From: an uncultured Streptomyces sp.
GTDB lineage: Bacteria > Actinomycetota > Actinomycetes > Streptomycetales > Streptomycetaceae
Assembly: GCA_946480485.1 (NCBI GenBank)
Contig: CAMLJW010000309.1
Span: 1-6,532, forward strand
Reading direction: 5' to 3'
DNA length: 6,532 nt
Shown: one piece after another, positions 1 to 6,394 of the stretch
How positions within the stretch are numbered: the first letter of the stretch is position 1
Layout: each line of letters opens with the position of its first letter
Made by a program: the position numbers and the translations under genes
Notes under the pieces: model-generated
Databases searched by the model: none
Seen by the model: only the letters and a program-made list of their open reading frames with translations
What the model was told of the DNA's origin: nothing

Positions 1-2234
1 GCGCCGCCACGGCGGGCCGCCGCGACACCGGCCGCGGCCTGCGAGGCGGCCGCAGCGCCGGAGGGAGCGCCCTGTCCCGGCTTGCCCCTGCCGCCCTGCG
101 CGACATCGACGGGGAGCATGACCAGCGCGGTCGTACCACCGGAGTCGGACGGACGCAGCTGGATGCGGATCCCGTGCCGCTGCGACAGCCGGCCGACCAC
201 GAACAGACCCATACGGCGCGAGACCGAGACGTCCACGGTGGGCGGCGAGGCCAGCCGCTCGTTGATCGCCGCGAGGTCCTCCGGGGAGAGGCCGATTCCG
301 GTGTCGTGGATCTCGATCAGTATGCGGCCGTCGGGCAGCGCGTGGCCGGTGACCTTGACCTTGGTCTGCGGCGAGGAGAACGAGGTCGCGTTCTCGAGCA
401 GCTCGGCGAGCAGGTGCACGAGGTCGTTGACGACACGGCCCGCGACCTCGCTGGTCGGGACCGTGGCCAGCTCGATGCGCTCGTACTGCTCCACCTCGGA
501 CGCGGCGGCGCGAAGGACGTCGACGAGCGGGACGGGGCGCGTCCAGCGGCGGCCGGGCTCTTCACCGGCGAGAACGAGGAGGTTCTCACCGTTACGGCGC
601 ATGCGGGTGGCGAGGTGGTCGAGCTTGAACAGCGAGGACAGCTGGTCCGGGTCGGCCTCGCGGGACTCCAGTTCGGAGATCAGCGACAGCTGGCGCTGGA
701 TCAGGCCCTGGGAGCGGCGCGAGAGGTTGGTGAACATCGCGTTGACGTTGCCCCGCAGCAGGGCCTGCTCGGCGGCGAGGCGGACCGCCTCGTGGTGCAC
801 GTCGTCGAAGGCCGCGGCCACCATGCCGATCTCGTCCCTGGAGTGCACACCGACCGACCGAACGGAGGTGTCGACGTCCTGCGGGTCGGACTCGGACAGC
901 TGCTTGACCAGCTCGGGCAGCCGGTCCTGGGCGACCTTGGTGGCGGTGTCCTGAAGGCGGCGCAGTGAGCGGATCATGGACCGGGCCACCACGAATGCGC
1001 CGACGAGAGAGACACCGAGCACGAGCAGGATCAGCGCACCGGAGATGATCGCTTCCCGCTCGGCCTCGCCGCGCAGTTCACGGGCCTTCTGCTCCATCTC
1101 GTTGAGCAGCGTGACCTCGATCTTGGTCATTTCCTGGATCTTGGTGGAGTCCGCGTCGAACCAGTCCAGGTACGAGCGCTTCTCGCGCTGCTGCAGACCG
1201 TCCTCCCGGCCGAGCACGCGCCCCGCGTAGAGGTCGGCGTCCTCGATGGTCGGGCTGCCGTTCTCGATCGGCTTCAGCAGCGTGTGCCTATTGCCGTCGT
1301 AGATGCTGTCGAAGCTTTTGAGCTCGGACTCCTGGCTGTCGCGCGCCGAGTCCGCGTACTTGCGGTCGTTCTCCGAGAGCTTGCCGAACGTCTTGTCGGT
1401 CGGGGGAAGGGCCGCGGCGATGACGGCGCGCTGGATGGACGCGTACTCCTTGGCGGAGGAGAACGCCGCCAGGGCGCGGGTGCGCTGGATCATCTCCGGG
1501 CTGCTGGTCGCCTCGGCCATGTCCTGCGAGAGGCCGAGCAGCTGGCCGATGAGCCGGTGGTACGCGTCGACCGTCTGGGTGCTGTTGTCGCCGTCCGCGT
1601 AGGCGTCGTTGCGGATGGCGTTGAGCTTGCCCAGCCCGGCTGCGATGGCGACGACGTTGTCACGGACGCCGTCGAGGTGATCGTCGCCGGCCGCGGCGTC
1701 GATTTCGTGGGTGCCCTCCATGAAGGCGGCACGCGCACGGTCCGTCTTCTCCCGTGCGCCCTTGACGGTGAGGTCGCTCGCTGTCGCGCCGTTCGCGAGG
1801 GGACCGGCCGACTTGTCGCGCTCCTCCTGGAGCGCCGCGGCGAGCTCGGTCGCCTGCTTGGTCATGTCGGTCAGCAGCTTCATGTTGTCGAGCTGCTGGA
1901 TCTCGTCCATGGTGTCGCTGATGCGCATCGCGCCGAGCGAGGTTGCGGCGACCACGGGCAGCGCGAGCAGCGAGACCAGACGGGTCGAGATGCGCCAGTT
2001 GCGCAGCGCTATTCGGGAGCCGGTGCCGCTGGGGCCCTTCGGATTCGGTGCCGGCGGGGCGGGCGTACCGGCGGGAGCGCCACCCTTCGTCGCGCCGGGG
2101 CGCGAGGCGCCCTCACCGCTGCTGCCGGTCCGTGCCGGTCCCGGGTTCTGGGCGTGCTGGGGCGAGGAGCCGCGGTCGGTCCCGCCACGCGGCCCCGCCG
2201 AAGCGCTGCCATCCCTCTTGAAACGTCCCTGCAC
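1..2234 (-). CDS. cvnA1: Conservon-type sensor histidine kinase CvnA (C-terminus off window)
   Basis: Membrane sensor kinase that probably controls a small GTPase-linked conservon. The GTG start (2232-2234) is chosen because the frame has an upstream stop at 2304-2306 with no other ATG, GTG or TTG between, and GAGG lies 11 nt upstream. 744 codons are visible and the frame is open at base 1, so the gene is partial. Order: Pro/Gly/Ser-rich cytoplasmic tail (about 1-78); TM1 (about 84-101); extracytoplasmic helical region like the nitrate/nitrite-sensing NIT family (about 105-385); TM2 (about 393-416); HAMP (about 417-470); dimerisation segment with H-box FKLDHLATRMRRN, His540 being the candidate phosphate acceptor; HATPase with N-box LLENATSF (Asn615), G1 HDTGIG (Asp644) and G2 MGLFVVGRL (from 675). 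After about 705 it becomes Gly/Ala-rich low complexity. In Streptomyces such kinases are followed by Roadblock, DUF742 and GTPase genes, expected beyond the left edge. The number 1 in the symbol rests on remembered synteny with gltX. Confidence 0.9.
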   Translation of the reverse strand, partial: MQGRFKRDGSASAGPRGGTDRGSSPQHAQNPGPARTGSSGEGASRPGATKGGAPAGTPAPPAPNPKGPSGTGSRIALRNWRISTRLVSLLALPVVAATSLGAMRISDTMDEIQQLDNMKLLTDMTKQATELAAALQEERDKSAGPLANGATASDLTVKGAREKTDRARAAFMEGTHEIDAAAGDDHLDGVRDNVVAIAAGLGKLNAIRNDAYADGDNSTQTVDAYHRLIGQLLGLSQDMAEATSSPEMIQRTRALAAFSSAKEYASIQRAVIAAALPPTDKTFGKLSENDRKYADSARDSQESELKSFDSIYDGNRHTLLKPIENGSPTIEDADLYAGRVLGREDGLQQREKRSYLDWFDADSTKIQEMTKIEVTLLNEMEQKARELRGEAEREAIISGALILLVLGVSLVGAFVVARSMIRSLRRLQDTATKVAQDRLPELVKQLSESDPQDVDTSVRSVGVHSRDEIGMVAAAFDDVHHEAVRLAAEQALLRGNVNAMFTNLSRRSQGLIQRQLSLISELESREADPDQLSSLFKLDHLATRMRRNGENLLVLAGEEPGRRWTRPVPLVDVLRAAASEVEQYERIELATVPTSEVAGRVVNDLVHLLAELLENATSFSSPQTKVKVTGHALPDGRILIEIHDTGIGLSPEDLAAINERLASPPTVDVSVSRRMGLFVVGRLSQRHGIRIQLRPSDSGGTTALVMLPVDVAQGGRGKPGQGAPSGAAAASQAAAGVAAARRGG

Positions 2235-2723
2235 TAGCGTCGCAACCTCTGGACCAGGCGCCCCTCCGCGTGACGGCGGGACGGTGTCGGCGTCGTACGG
2301 GCGCTATGCGCCTTTCTTCGGTCGTGAGTGACCGGCGCTGGCTTCCCCTTCCCGCCGCCACTCGGCGCTGGTTGCGCCCCCTGTGCGTCGGTTTCGATTC
2401 CAGCGGCGGTTCGTGGAATTCCAGCACAGTGCCGGATCTCCAACAAGGCCCAAGGGCCATGCTGTGACCTCCATGACAGCTCGTGATGGCCGAGTTACCG
2501 AGCGTACAATAGGAACTCGTGCATAACGGATGTATCTGATCAGCCTGCTCACCCCTGAAGCGTGTCCCAGTCGGCACGATCAGGGGCGGAATGGTGGTCT
2601 TGGTCAGACGGTGACCGTTTTGTCGGGTCGAGTTGACGGCCCTCAGTGACCCTTTGGGTCGGTGATTCGTGAGTAAACTCACATGATGATCATGGAGTCT
2701 TTACATCCTTTCCGAGGAATCGA
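2235..2723. other. Divergent intergenic control region between cvnA and the small-ORF pair
   Basis: This 489-bp stretch separates the minus-strand kinase from the plus-strand genes. It is visibly less GC-rich than its surroundings, especially from about 2400 on, and I find no convincing gene: the plus frame 2270-2467 has no ribosome binding site, and the minus frames either stop at 2304 or are antisense shadows of cvnA. It holds several short palindromes: GGCGC-TAT-GCGCC (2300-2312), TGGAATTCCA (2414-2423), GGCCC-AA-GGGCC (2447-2458), and the denser cluster at 2608-2694 listed separately. A cvnA promoter must lie here or upstream. A weak minus-strand -10-like TATTGT is present (plus-strand ACAATA at about 2505-2510), but without a recognisable -35. 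Confidence 0.6.
2608..2694. promoter_or_regulatory. Cluster of four short palindromes upstream of the small ORFs
   Basis: Four perfect dyads sit within 87 bp: ACGGT-G-ACCGT (2608-2618), GACCC-TTT-GGGTC (2648-2660), GTGAGT-AA-ACTCAC (2669-2682) and CATGAT-G-ATCATG (2682-2694). The third is the strongest operator candidate; its 6-bp arms and short spacer resemble sites used by TetR-family repressors. A consensus-like -35 (TTGACG, 2633-2638) lies between the first and second dyads. The only TANNNT match nearby, TAAACT (2674-2679), overlaps the third dyad but is too far away (35 bp) to pair with it. The dyads are visible directly; their function as an operator region for the ORF starting at 2724 is inference. 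Confidence 0.4.
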
Positions 2724-2828
2724 ATGTTTAGCCTGATCCTTTACGGAGAGAGGTACTCCGACAACCGCGCTCGCGTGTCCGCCAAGGCGCCCGGCGCCCG
2801 CACCGACAGGGTCCCAAACCGCAGATGA
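2724..2828 (+). CDS. Small ORF, 34 aa, unknown function (first of a coupled pair)
   Basis: The ATG at 2724 is preceded by GAGGA (2714-2718) at 5-nt spacing, the best Shine-Dalgarno in this part of the window. The peptide starts MFSLILYGERYSDN and turns strongly basic, ending VPNRR; it has no clear membrane segment or known domain. About 27 of 33 elongator codons end in G or C, which fits coding use in a high-GC actinomycete. Its TGA overlaps the ATG of the next small ORF (ATGA, 2825-2828), the classic arrangement for termination-reinitiation. It may be a real microprotein or a leader peptide whose translation delivers ribosomes to the next start, which has no site of its own. I do not recognise it. 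Confidence 0.5.
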   Translation: MFSLILYGERYSDNRARVSAKAPGARTDRVPNRR

Positions 2829-3013
2829 AGACGACGATGATGTTTTCCAACACCGCCAATCCGCGACGCACCACGCTGGCGCATCTGGACGACGCCGACG
2901 ACCTGTGGACGCGGAAGCTGCGGGAGCACGTCGGCGAGCTTCCCGCCCAGACGGCCAACCCGCGGCGCACGGTCCTGATCGACGTCCCGGTCGCGGCTGC
3001 CGCCGCGGAGTAG
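2825..3013 (+). CDS. Small hypothetical protein, 62 aa, with duplicated TANPRRT motif
   Basis: The frame starts MKTTMMFSNTANPRRTT and ends in an Ala-rich tail (VPVAAAAAE). Only about six codons end in A or T, so codon use is strongly coding-like. The heptapeptide TANPRRT occurs at residues 10-16 and 43-49. The two DNA copies differ at four of seven codons, all silent third-position changes, which argues that the peptide itself is maintained. Between the copies lies an acidic, probably helical stretch (DDADDLWTRKLREHVGEL). There is no signal peptide or transmembrane segment. The ATG at 2825 lacks a good Shine-Dalgarno and overlaps the upstream 34-codon ORF by ATGA; ATGs at 2837 and 2840 are alternatives. 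A perfect hairpin follows the stop almost directly. No family is recognised; adaptor, small regulator and modified-peptide precursor are all open. Confidence 0.7.
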   Translation: MKTTMMFSNTANPRRTTLAHLDDADDLWTRKLREHVGELPAQTANPRRTVLIDVPVAAAAAE

Positions 3014-3015
3014 CA

Positions 3016-3047
3016 CTCCGCGACGCGGACCACCTGGCGTCGCGGAG
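3016..3047 (+). terminator. Hairpin terminator candidate after the 62-aa ORF
   Basis: An 11-bp perfect stem (CTCCGCGACGC with GCGTCGCGGAG) encloses a 10-nt loop and begins 2 nt after the TAG at 3011-3013. No U-tract follows, which is common for Streptomyces terminators. It would end the small-ORF transcript before the next gene, or act as a 3' stabiliser that lets part of the transcript read through. Confidence 0.6.
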
Positions 3048-3108
3048 CGAGTTCTCCCATGGTCCGCCGGGCGTCATGAATACGCGAGGTCGCGCACCCC
3101 TGCCGCGA

Positions 3109-3114
3109 TAGCCT
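3109..3114 (+). promoter_or_regulatory. Possible -10 element for the FAH-family gene and gltX
   Basis: TAGCCT, in the context GCGATAGCCTGGGG, matches the TANNNT pattern of actinobacterial housekeeping promoters and lies 45 bp upstream of the GTG at 3160, downstream of the 3016-3047 hairpin. No convincing -35 is seen at 17-18 bp. A promoter is needed somewhere in 3048-3159 if the hairpin terminates; this is the best candidate I see. Confidence 0.3.
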
Positions 3115-3159
3115 GGGGCGTCATACTCCAGCCAGCTCAGTGAGGGGCGCAAGGATCCC

Positions 3160-3966
3160 GTGCGCATCGCCAGGTTCTCCATCGACGGCAACGTCGCGTT
3201 CGGCGCGGTCGAGGGCGAGGGCCCTCCTGGGTCGACCGACGGGCTCGTCCTCGACATCATCAAGGGCATCCCGTTCGCGGACTTCGAACTCTCCGGTACG
3301 AAGGTTTCGCTGGCTCCTTCTGATGCACAAGCGAGGGTCCGGCTGCTGCCGCCGGTGCTGCCGAACAAGGTCGTGGCCTTCGGCCGCAACTACACGGAGC
3401 ATGCGAAGGAACTCGGCAACGAGGTGCCGGACGCCCCGTTCGCCTTCTTCAAGCCGTCCACCTCGGTGATCGGCCCCGGCGACGAGATCGCGTACCCCTC
3501 CTTCTCGCAGGAACTGCACCACGAGGCCGAGCTCGCCGTGGTCATCGGCCGCATGTGCCGCGAGGTCCCGCATGAGCGCGTCAAGGACGTCATTCTCGGC
3601 TACACCTGCGCCAACGACGTCACAGCGCGCGACGTACAGAAGCGTGAGAAGCAGTGGGCGAGAGCCAAGGGATTCGACTCCTCCTGCCCGCTCGGCCCCT
3701 GGGTGGAGACGGATCTCGACCCCTCCGACCTGACGATCCAGTGCACGGTCAACGGCCAACAGCGCCAACTGGGGCGTACGAGCGAGATGATCCACCCCAT
3801 CGAGGATCTGATCGTGAACATTACCGAGGCCATGACGCTGCTCCCCGGCGACGTGATCCTCACGGGCACCCCGGCAGGGGTCGGCCCGCTCAACGTCGGC
3901 GACGAGGTCGCCGTCACCATCGAAGGCATCGGCACTCTCACCAACAAGGTGATCAAGCGTGGCTAA
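3160..3966 (+). CDS. Fumarylacetoacetate hydrolase-family protein (FAHD1/YcgM-like)
   Basis: Cytoplasmic metal-dependent enzyme of 268 aa, a normal length for the short FAH-family proteins. Members hydrolyse acylpyruvates, decarboxylate oxaloacetate or act on homoprotocatechuate-pathway intermediates, so the substrate cannot be fixed from sequence. A short N-terminal region (1-65) precedes the core. Visible signatures are VVAFGRNYTEHAKELG (71-86), with His81 and Glu84 matching the catalytic His/Glu pair of FAHD1; the metal ligands Glu122 and Glu124 in HHEAELAVVIGR plus Asp153 in CANDVTARD; Lys170 in AKGFDSSCPLGPW; and the C-terminal LLPGDVILTGTPAGVGPLNVGDEV. All key residues are present, so it should be active. 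The GTG start at 3160 has AAGGA (3151-3155) 4 nt upstream. The last codons overlap the gltX start by 8 bp, implying one mRNA and probable translational coupling. Confidence 0.93.
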   Translation: MRIARFSIDGNVAFGAVEGEGPPGSTDGLVLDIIKGIPFADFELSGTKVSLAPSDAQARVRLLPPVLPNKVVAFGRNYTEHAKELGNEVPDAPFAFFKPSTSVIGPGDEIAYPSFSQELHHEAELAVVIGRMCREVPHERVKDVILGYTCANDVTARDVQKREKQWARAKGFDSSCPLGPWVETDLDPSDLTIQCTVNGQQRQLGRTSEMIHPIEDLIVNITEAMTLLPGDVILTGTPAGVGPLNVGDEVAVTIEGIGTLTNKVIKRG

Positions 3967-5434
3967 CGCGAACGTCCGCGTACGTTTCTGTCCCTCGCCG
4001 ACCGGCAACCCCCATGTGGGCCTGGTCCGCACCGCCCTGTTCAACTGGGCGTTCGCCCGCCACCACGGCGGCACCCTGGTCTTCCGCATCGAGGACACCG
4101 ACGCGGCCCGCGATTCCGAGGAGTCGTACGAGCAGCTGCTCGACTCGATGCGCTGGCTGGGCTTCGACTGGGACGAGGGCCCAGAGATCGGCGGCCCGCA
4201 CGCGCCGTACCGTCAGTCGCAGCGCATGGACCTCTACAAGGACGTCGCGCGCAAGCTCCTGGACGGCGGCTACGCGTACTACTGCTACTGCTCGACGGCG
4301 GAACTGGACGCCCGCCGGGAGGCGGCACGCGCGGCCGGGAAGCCATCCGGCTACGACGGTCACTGCCGCGCGCTCACCGACGAGCAGATCGCGACATACC
4401 GGACCGACGATCGGGAGCCCATCGTCCGCTTCCGTATGCCCGACGAGGCGATCACCTTCACGGACCTGGTCCGCGGCGAGCTGACGTTCACCCCTGAGAA
4501 CGTTCCGGACTACGGGATCGTACGAGCCAACGGCGCGCCCCTCTATACGCTCGTGAACCCGGTCGACGATGCCCTCATGGAGATCACGCACGTCCTGCGC
4601 GGCGAGGACCTGCTCTCCTCCACCCCTCGCCAGATCGCCCTCTACAAGGCACTCGTCGAGCTGGGGATCGCGAAGACCGTGCCCGCCTTCGGGCACCTGC
4701 CGTACGTGATGGGCGAGGGCAACAAGAAGCTCTCCAAGCGCGACCCGCAGTCCTCGCTGAACCTCTACAGGGAGCGCGGCTTCCTCCCGGAGGGCCTGCT
4801 CAACTACCTCTCGCTGCTGGGCTGGTCGCTCTCCGCGGACCGGGACGTCTTCTCGATCGACGAGATGGTCGCGGCCTTCGACATCAAGGACGTCGTCCCG
4901 AACCCGGCCCGCTTCGACCTGAAGAAGTGCGAGGCGATCAACGCCGATCACATCAGGCGGCTGGACGTGAAGGCGTTCACCGAGGCCTGCGGGCCATGGC
5001 TGAAGGCCCCCCACGCGCCGTGGGCCCCGGAGGACTTCGACCAGGCCAAGTGGGAGGCCATCGCCCCGCACGCCCAGACCCGCCTGACGGTCCTGTCCGA
5101 CATCACACAGAACGTCGACTTCCTGTTCCTGAAGGAACCGGTCGAGGACGAGGCGTCCTGGAACAAGGCGATGAAGGAGGGCTCGGACGCGCTGCTGCGC
5201 ACGGCCCGCGGGAAGCTGGAATCCGCGGACTGGACGGCGCCCGAGTCGCTCAAGAGCGCCGTCCTCGCGGCCGGCGAGGAGCACGGCCTCAAGCTCGGCA
5301 AGGCCCAGGCCCCCGTCCGCGTCGCCGCCACCGGCCGCACGGTCGGCCTCCCCCTCTTCGAGTCCCTCGAAGTCCTGGGCAAGGAGAAGACCCTGTCCCG
5401 CATCGACGCGGCCCTGACAAAGCTGACCTTGTAG
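3959..5434 (+). CDS. gltX: Glutamyl-tRNA synthetase
   Basis: Class I aminoacyl-tRNA synthetase, 491 aa, typical length. It charges tRNA-Glu for translation and for tetrapyrrole synthesis via glutamyl-tRNA reductase. In actinomycetes, which lack GlnRS, it is expected to be non-discriminating and also make Glu-tRNA-Gln for GatCAB; this is family knowledge, not read from the sequence. The HIGH signature appears as PSPTGNPHVGL (12-22), followed by FRIEDTDAARDSEE (42-55) and the KMSKS loop as KKLSKR (256-261). The helical anticodon-binding region fills about 330-491. The zinc-type knuckle is partial: Cys109, Cys111 and Cys136 are present but Ala138 stands where E. coli has His127. The GTG start (3959) lies inside the end of the upstream FAH-family gene with AAGG (3946-3949) before it. 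A strong terminator follows the TAG. Confidence 0.97.
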   Translation: MANANVRVRFCPSPTGNPHVGLVRTALFNWAFARHHGGTLVFRIEDTDAARDSEESYEQLLDSMRWLGFDWDEGPEIGGPHAPYRQSQRMDLYKDVARKLLDGGYAYYCYCSTAELDARREAARAAGKPSGYDGHCRALTDEQIATYRTDDREPIVRFRMPDEAITFTDLVRGELTFTPENVPDYGIVRANGAPLYTLVNPVDDALMEITHVLRGEDLLSSTPRQIALYKALVELGIAKTVPAFGHLPYVMGEGNKKLSKRDPQSSLNLYRERGFLPEGLLNYLSLLGWSLSADRDVFSIDEMVAAFDIKDVVPNPARFDLKKCEAINADHIRRLDVKAFTEACGPWLKAPHAPWAPEDFDQAKWEAIAPHAQTRLTVLSDITQNVDFLFLKEPVEDEASWNKAMKEGSDALLRTARGKLESADWTAPESLKSAVLAAGEEHGLKLGKAQAPVRVAATGRTVGLPLFESLEVLGKEKTLSRIDAALTKLTL

Positions 5435-5445
5435 CGCGGAGCGCG

Positions 5446-5462
5446 GAGCGCACAGCGCGCTC
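5446..5462 (+). repeat. Small hairpin beside the gltX terminator, in a GCGGAGC repeat
   Basis: GAGCGC (5446-5451) pairs with GCGCTC (5457-5462) around a 5-nt loop, within a short run where GCGGAGC is repeated just after the gltX stop codon. It lies only 2 nt before the main terminator stem and could fold together with it. Confidence 0.4.
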
Positions 5463-5464
5463 AA

Positions 5465-5498
5465 AGGGGCGGCACCCGCGTCCTTGGGTGCCGCCCCT
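5465..5498 (+). terminator. Strong intrinsic-type terminator after gltX
   Basis: A perfect 13-bp stem, AGGGGCGGCACCC with GGGTGCCGCCCCT, encloses an 8-nt loop (GCGTCCTT) and begins 30 nt after the gltX TAG. It is extremely GC-rich and lacks a T-run, as is usual in Streptomyces. It should end the FAH-gltX transcript and insulate the downstream HAD gene. Confidence 0.85.
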
Positions 5499-5604
5499 CG
5501 GCTGCCGTTCGTCGGTCGCCAGAAGTCGTTCTCGTCGATCAGGCAATGGCTCTTGTCGAAGACTCCAGCCGCCACGAGGGCAGACGTCGTCGTCGGCCGA
5601 GCGC

Positions 5605-5610
5605 TACCGT
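5605..5610 (+). promoter_or_regulatory. Candidate -10 element for leaderless transcription of the HAD gene
   Basis: TACCGT matches TANNNT and ends exactly 6 bp before the ATG at 5617, the spacing at which the A of the ATG could be the transcription start. The expected -35 zone (about 5581-5588) has no TTGAC-like sequence, so the call rests on the -10, its distance and the weak ribosome binding site. Confidence 0.4.
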
Positions 5611-5616
5611 TGGATC

Positions 5617-6384
5617 ATGAGCATCAGGGCCGTGGTCTGGGACGTGGACGACACGATCTTCGACTACACGGCCGCTGCCCGGGCCGGAATGCGGGGGCAC
5701 CTCGTGGCGGAGGGGCTGCTCGAGGGGTACGAGACCGTGGAGCGGGCCCTCCTGCGGTGGCGGGAGGTCGCCGAACTGCAGTGGGCCAGGTACGCGGCGG
5801 GGCAGACCGACTTCGAGGGACAGCGGCGGGACCGGGTGCGGGTCTTTGTGGGGGGTGAGCTGACGGACGCGGAGGCCGACGCGTGGTACCGGCGGCATTT
5901 GGACCACTACGAGGCCGCTTGGGGGCTGTTCCCGGACGTGCTGCCCGCTCTCGACACCCTCGCCGCCAGTCACCGGCACGCCGTGCTGTCCAACTCCAGC
6001 CTCCGCCTCCAGGACCGTAAGCTCCGCGTCCTGGGCGTACGCGACCGTTTCGAGGCTGTCCTCTGCGCCGTCGAACTCGGCGTCTTCAAACCGGACGTCC
6101 AGGCCTTCCACGCGGCCTGCGACGCGCTGAACCTGCCCCCGCACCAGGTCGCGTATGTCGGCGACCACCCGGAGATCGACGGCCGGGGGGCCGCCGACGC
6201 GGGGCTTCTCTCCGTCTGGATCGACCGCACGGGAGTGAGCGCCGTCACCGGCCCTGCCACCGACACAGCGCCGGACGCCGCACCGGATCGGCCCGCCGAC
6301 CTGCGCCGGATTGCCTCGCTGGCCGAACTTCCCGCGATCCTCCGGGGCGATACCCGTTTTGGAGCGCCGTCCACCTTCGGGTAA
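5617..6384 (+). CDS. HAD-family hydrolase (haloacid dehalogenase-like phosphatase)
   Basis: Soluble 255-aa member of the HAD superfamily, probably a small-metabolite phosphatase using Mg2+ and an aspartyl-phosphate intermediate; the substrate is unknown. Motif I is WDVDDTIFD, with nucleophile Asp9 and acid/base Asp11. A helical C1-type cap spans about 15-105. Motif II is VLSNSS with Ser125, motif III Lys158 in GVFKPD, and motif IV VGDHPEID with Asp183 and Asp188. The tail has an Ala/Pro/Thr/Asp-rich linker (about 207-227) and a short helix. The ATG at 5617 is chosen because motif I starts 8 residues later; only a weak GGAT precedes it. The same frame is open far upstream, antiparallel to nothing and overlapping gltX out of frame, which is GC-driven and not coding. 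It is separated from gltX by a strong terminator, so it is probably its own transcription unit. Confidence 0.92.
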   Translation: MSIRAVVWDVDDTIFDYTAAARAGMRGHLVAEGLLEGYETVERALLRWREVAELQWARYAAGQTDFEGQRRDRVRVFVGGELTDAEADAWYRRHLDHYEAAWGLFPDVLPALDTLAASHRHAVLSNSSLRLQDRKLRVLGVRDRFEAVLCAVELGVFKPDVQAFHAACDALNLPPHQVAYVGDHPEIDGRGAADAGLLSVWIDRTGVSAVTGPATDTAPDAAPDRPADLRRIASLAELPAILRGDTRFGAPSTFG

Positions 6385-6394
6385 TGTTCTTCCT

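Noticed and set aside
82..2331. Several long plus-strand frames over the first 2.3 kb
   Set aside because: They are antisense to the sensor kinase, whose H, N, G1 and G2 boxes are all readable on the minus strand.
2647..2661. BldD box at the GACCC-TTT-GGGTC dyad
   Set aside because: The half-sites look similar, but the spacing is 2 bp longer than the BldD consensus I know.
2113..2682. 189-codon minus-strand frame overlapping the kinase N-terminus
   Set aside because: Out of frame with cvnA, no domain, and its distal part runs through cvnA coding sequence.
2669..2682. GTGAGTAAACTCAC as an SlmA nucleoid-occlusion site
   Set aside because: It resembles the E. coli site GTGAGTACTCAC but has 2 extra central bases, and SlmA is not known from actinomycetes; kept only as a TetR-like operator candidate.
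2683..2736. 17-codon ORF starting at ATG 2683
   Set aside because: It has no ribosome binding site, begins inside a palindrome, and overlaps the better supported ATG at 2724.
2825..3013. 62-aa ORF as a lanthipeptide or other RiPP precursor
   Set aside because: It has no Cys and no typical leader-core boundary, and no modification enzyme or transporter lies in the window; the idea stays open but unsupported.
2679..3389. 236-codon minus-strand frame covering the small ORFs
   Set aside because: The protein is low-complexity Arg/Ser/Pro/Ala, it overlaps the FAH-family gene, and the sense strand has the silent-substitution repeat and better codon bias.
3121..4098. 325-codon open frame antisense to the FAH-family gene
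   Set aside because: Same high-GC shadow effect; no ribosome binding site or recognisable domain, and the sense strand encodes a complete enzyme.
3953..5575. 540-codon open frame antisense to gltX
   Set aside because: It mirrors the gltX codons; high GC3 on the sense strand suppresses stops on the opposite strand. The composition is Arg/Val/Gly/Asp-heavy with no domain, while gltX has all its motifs.
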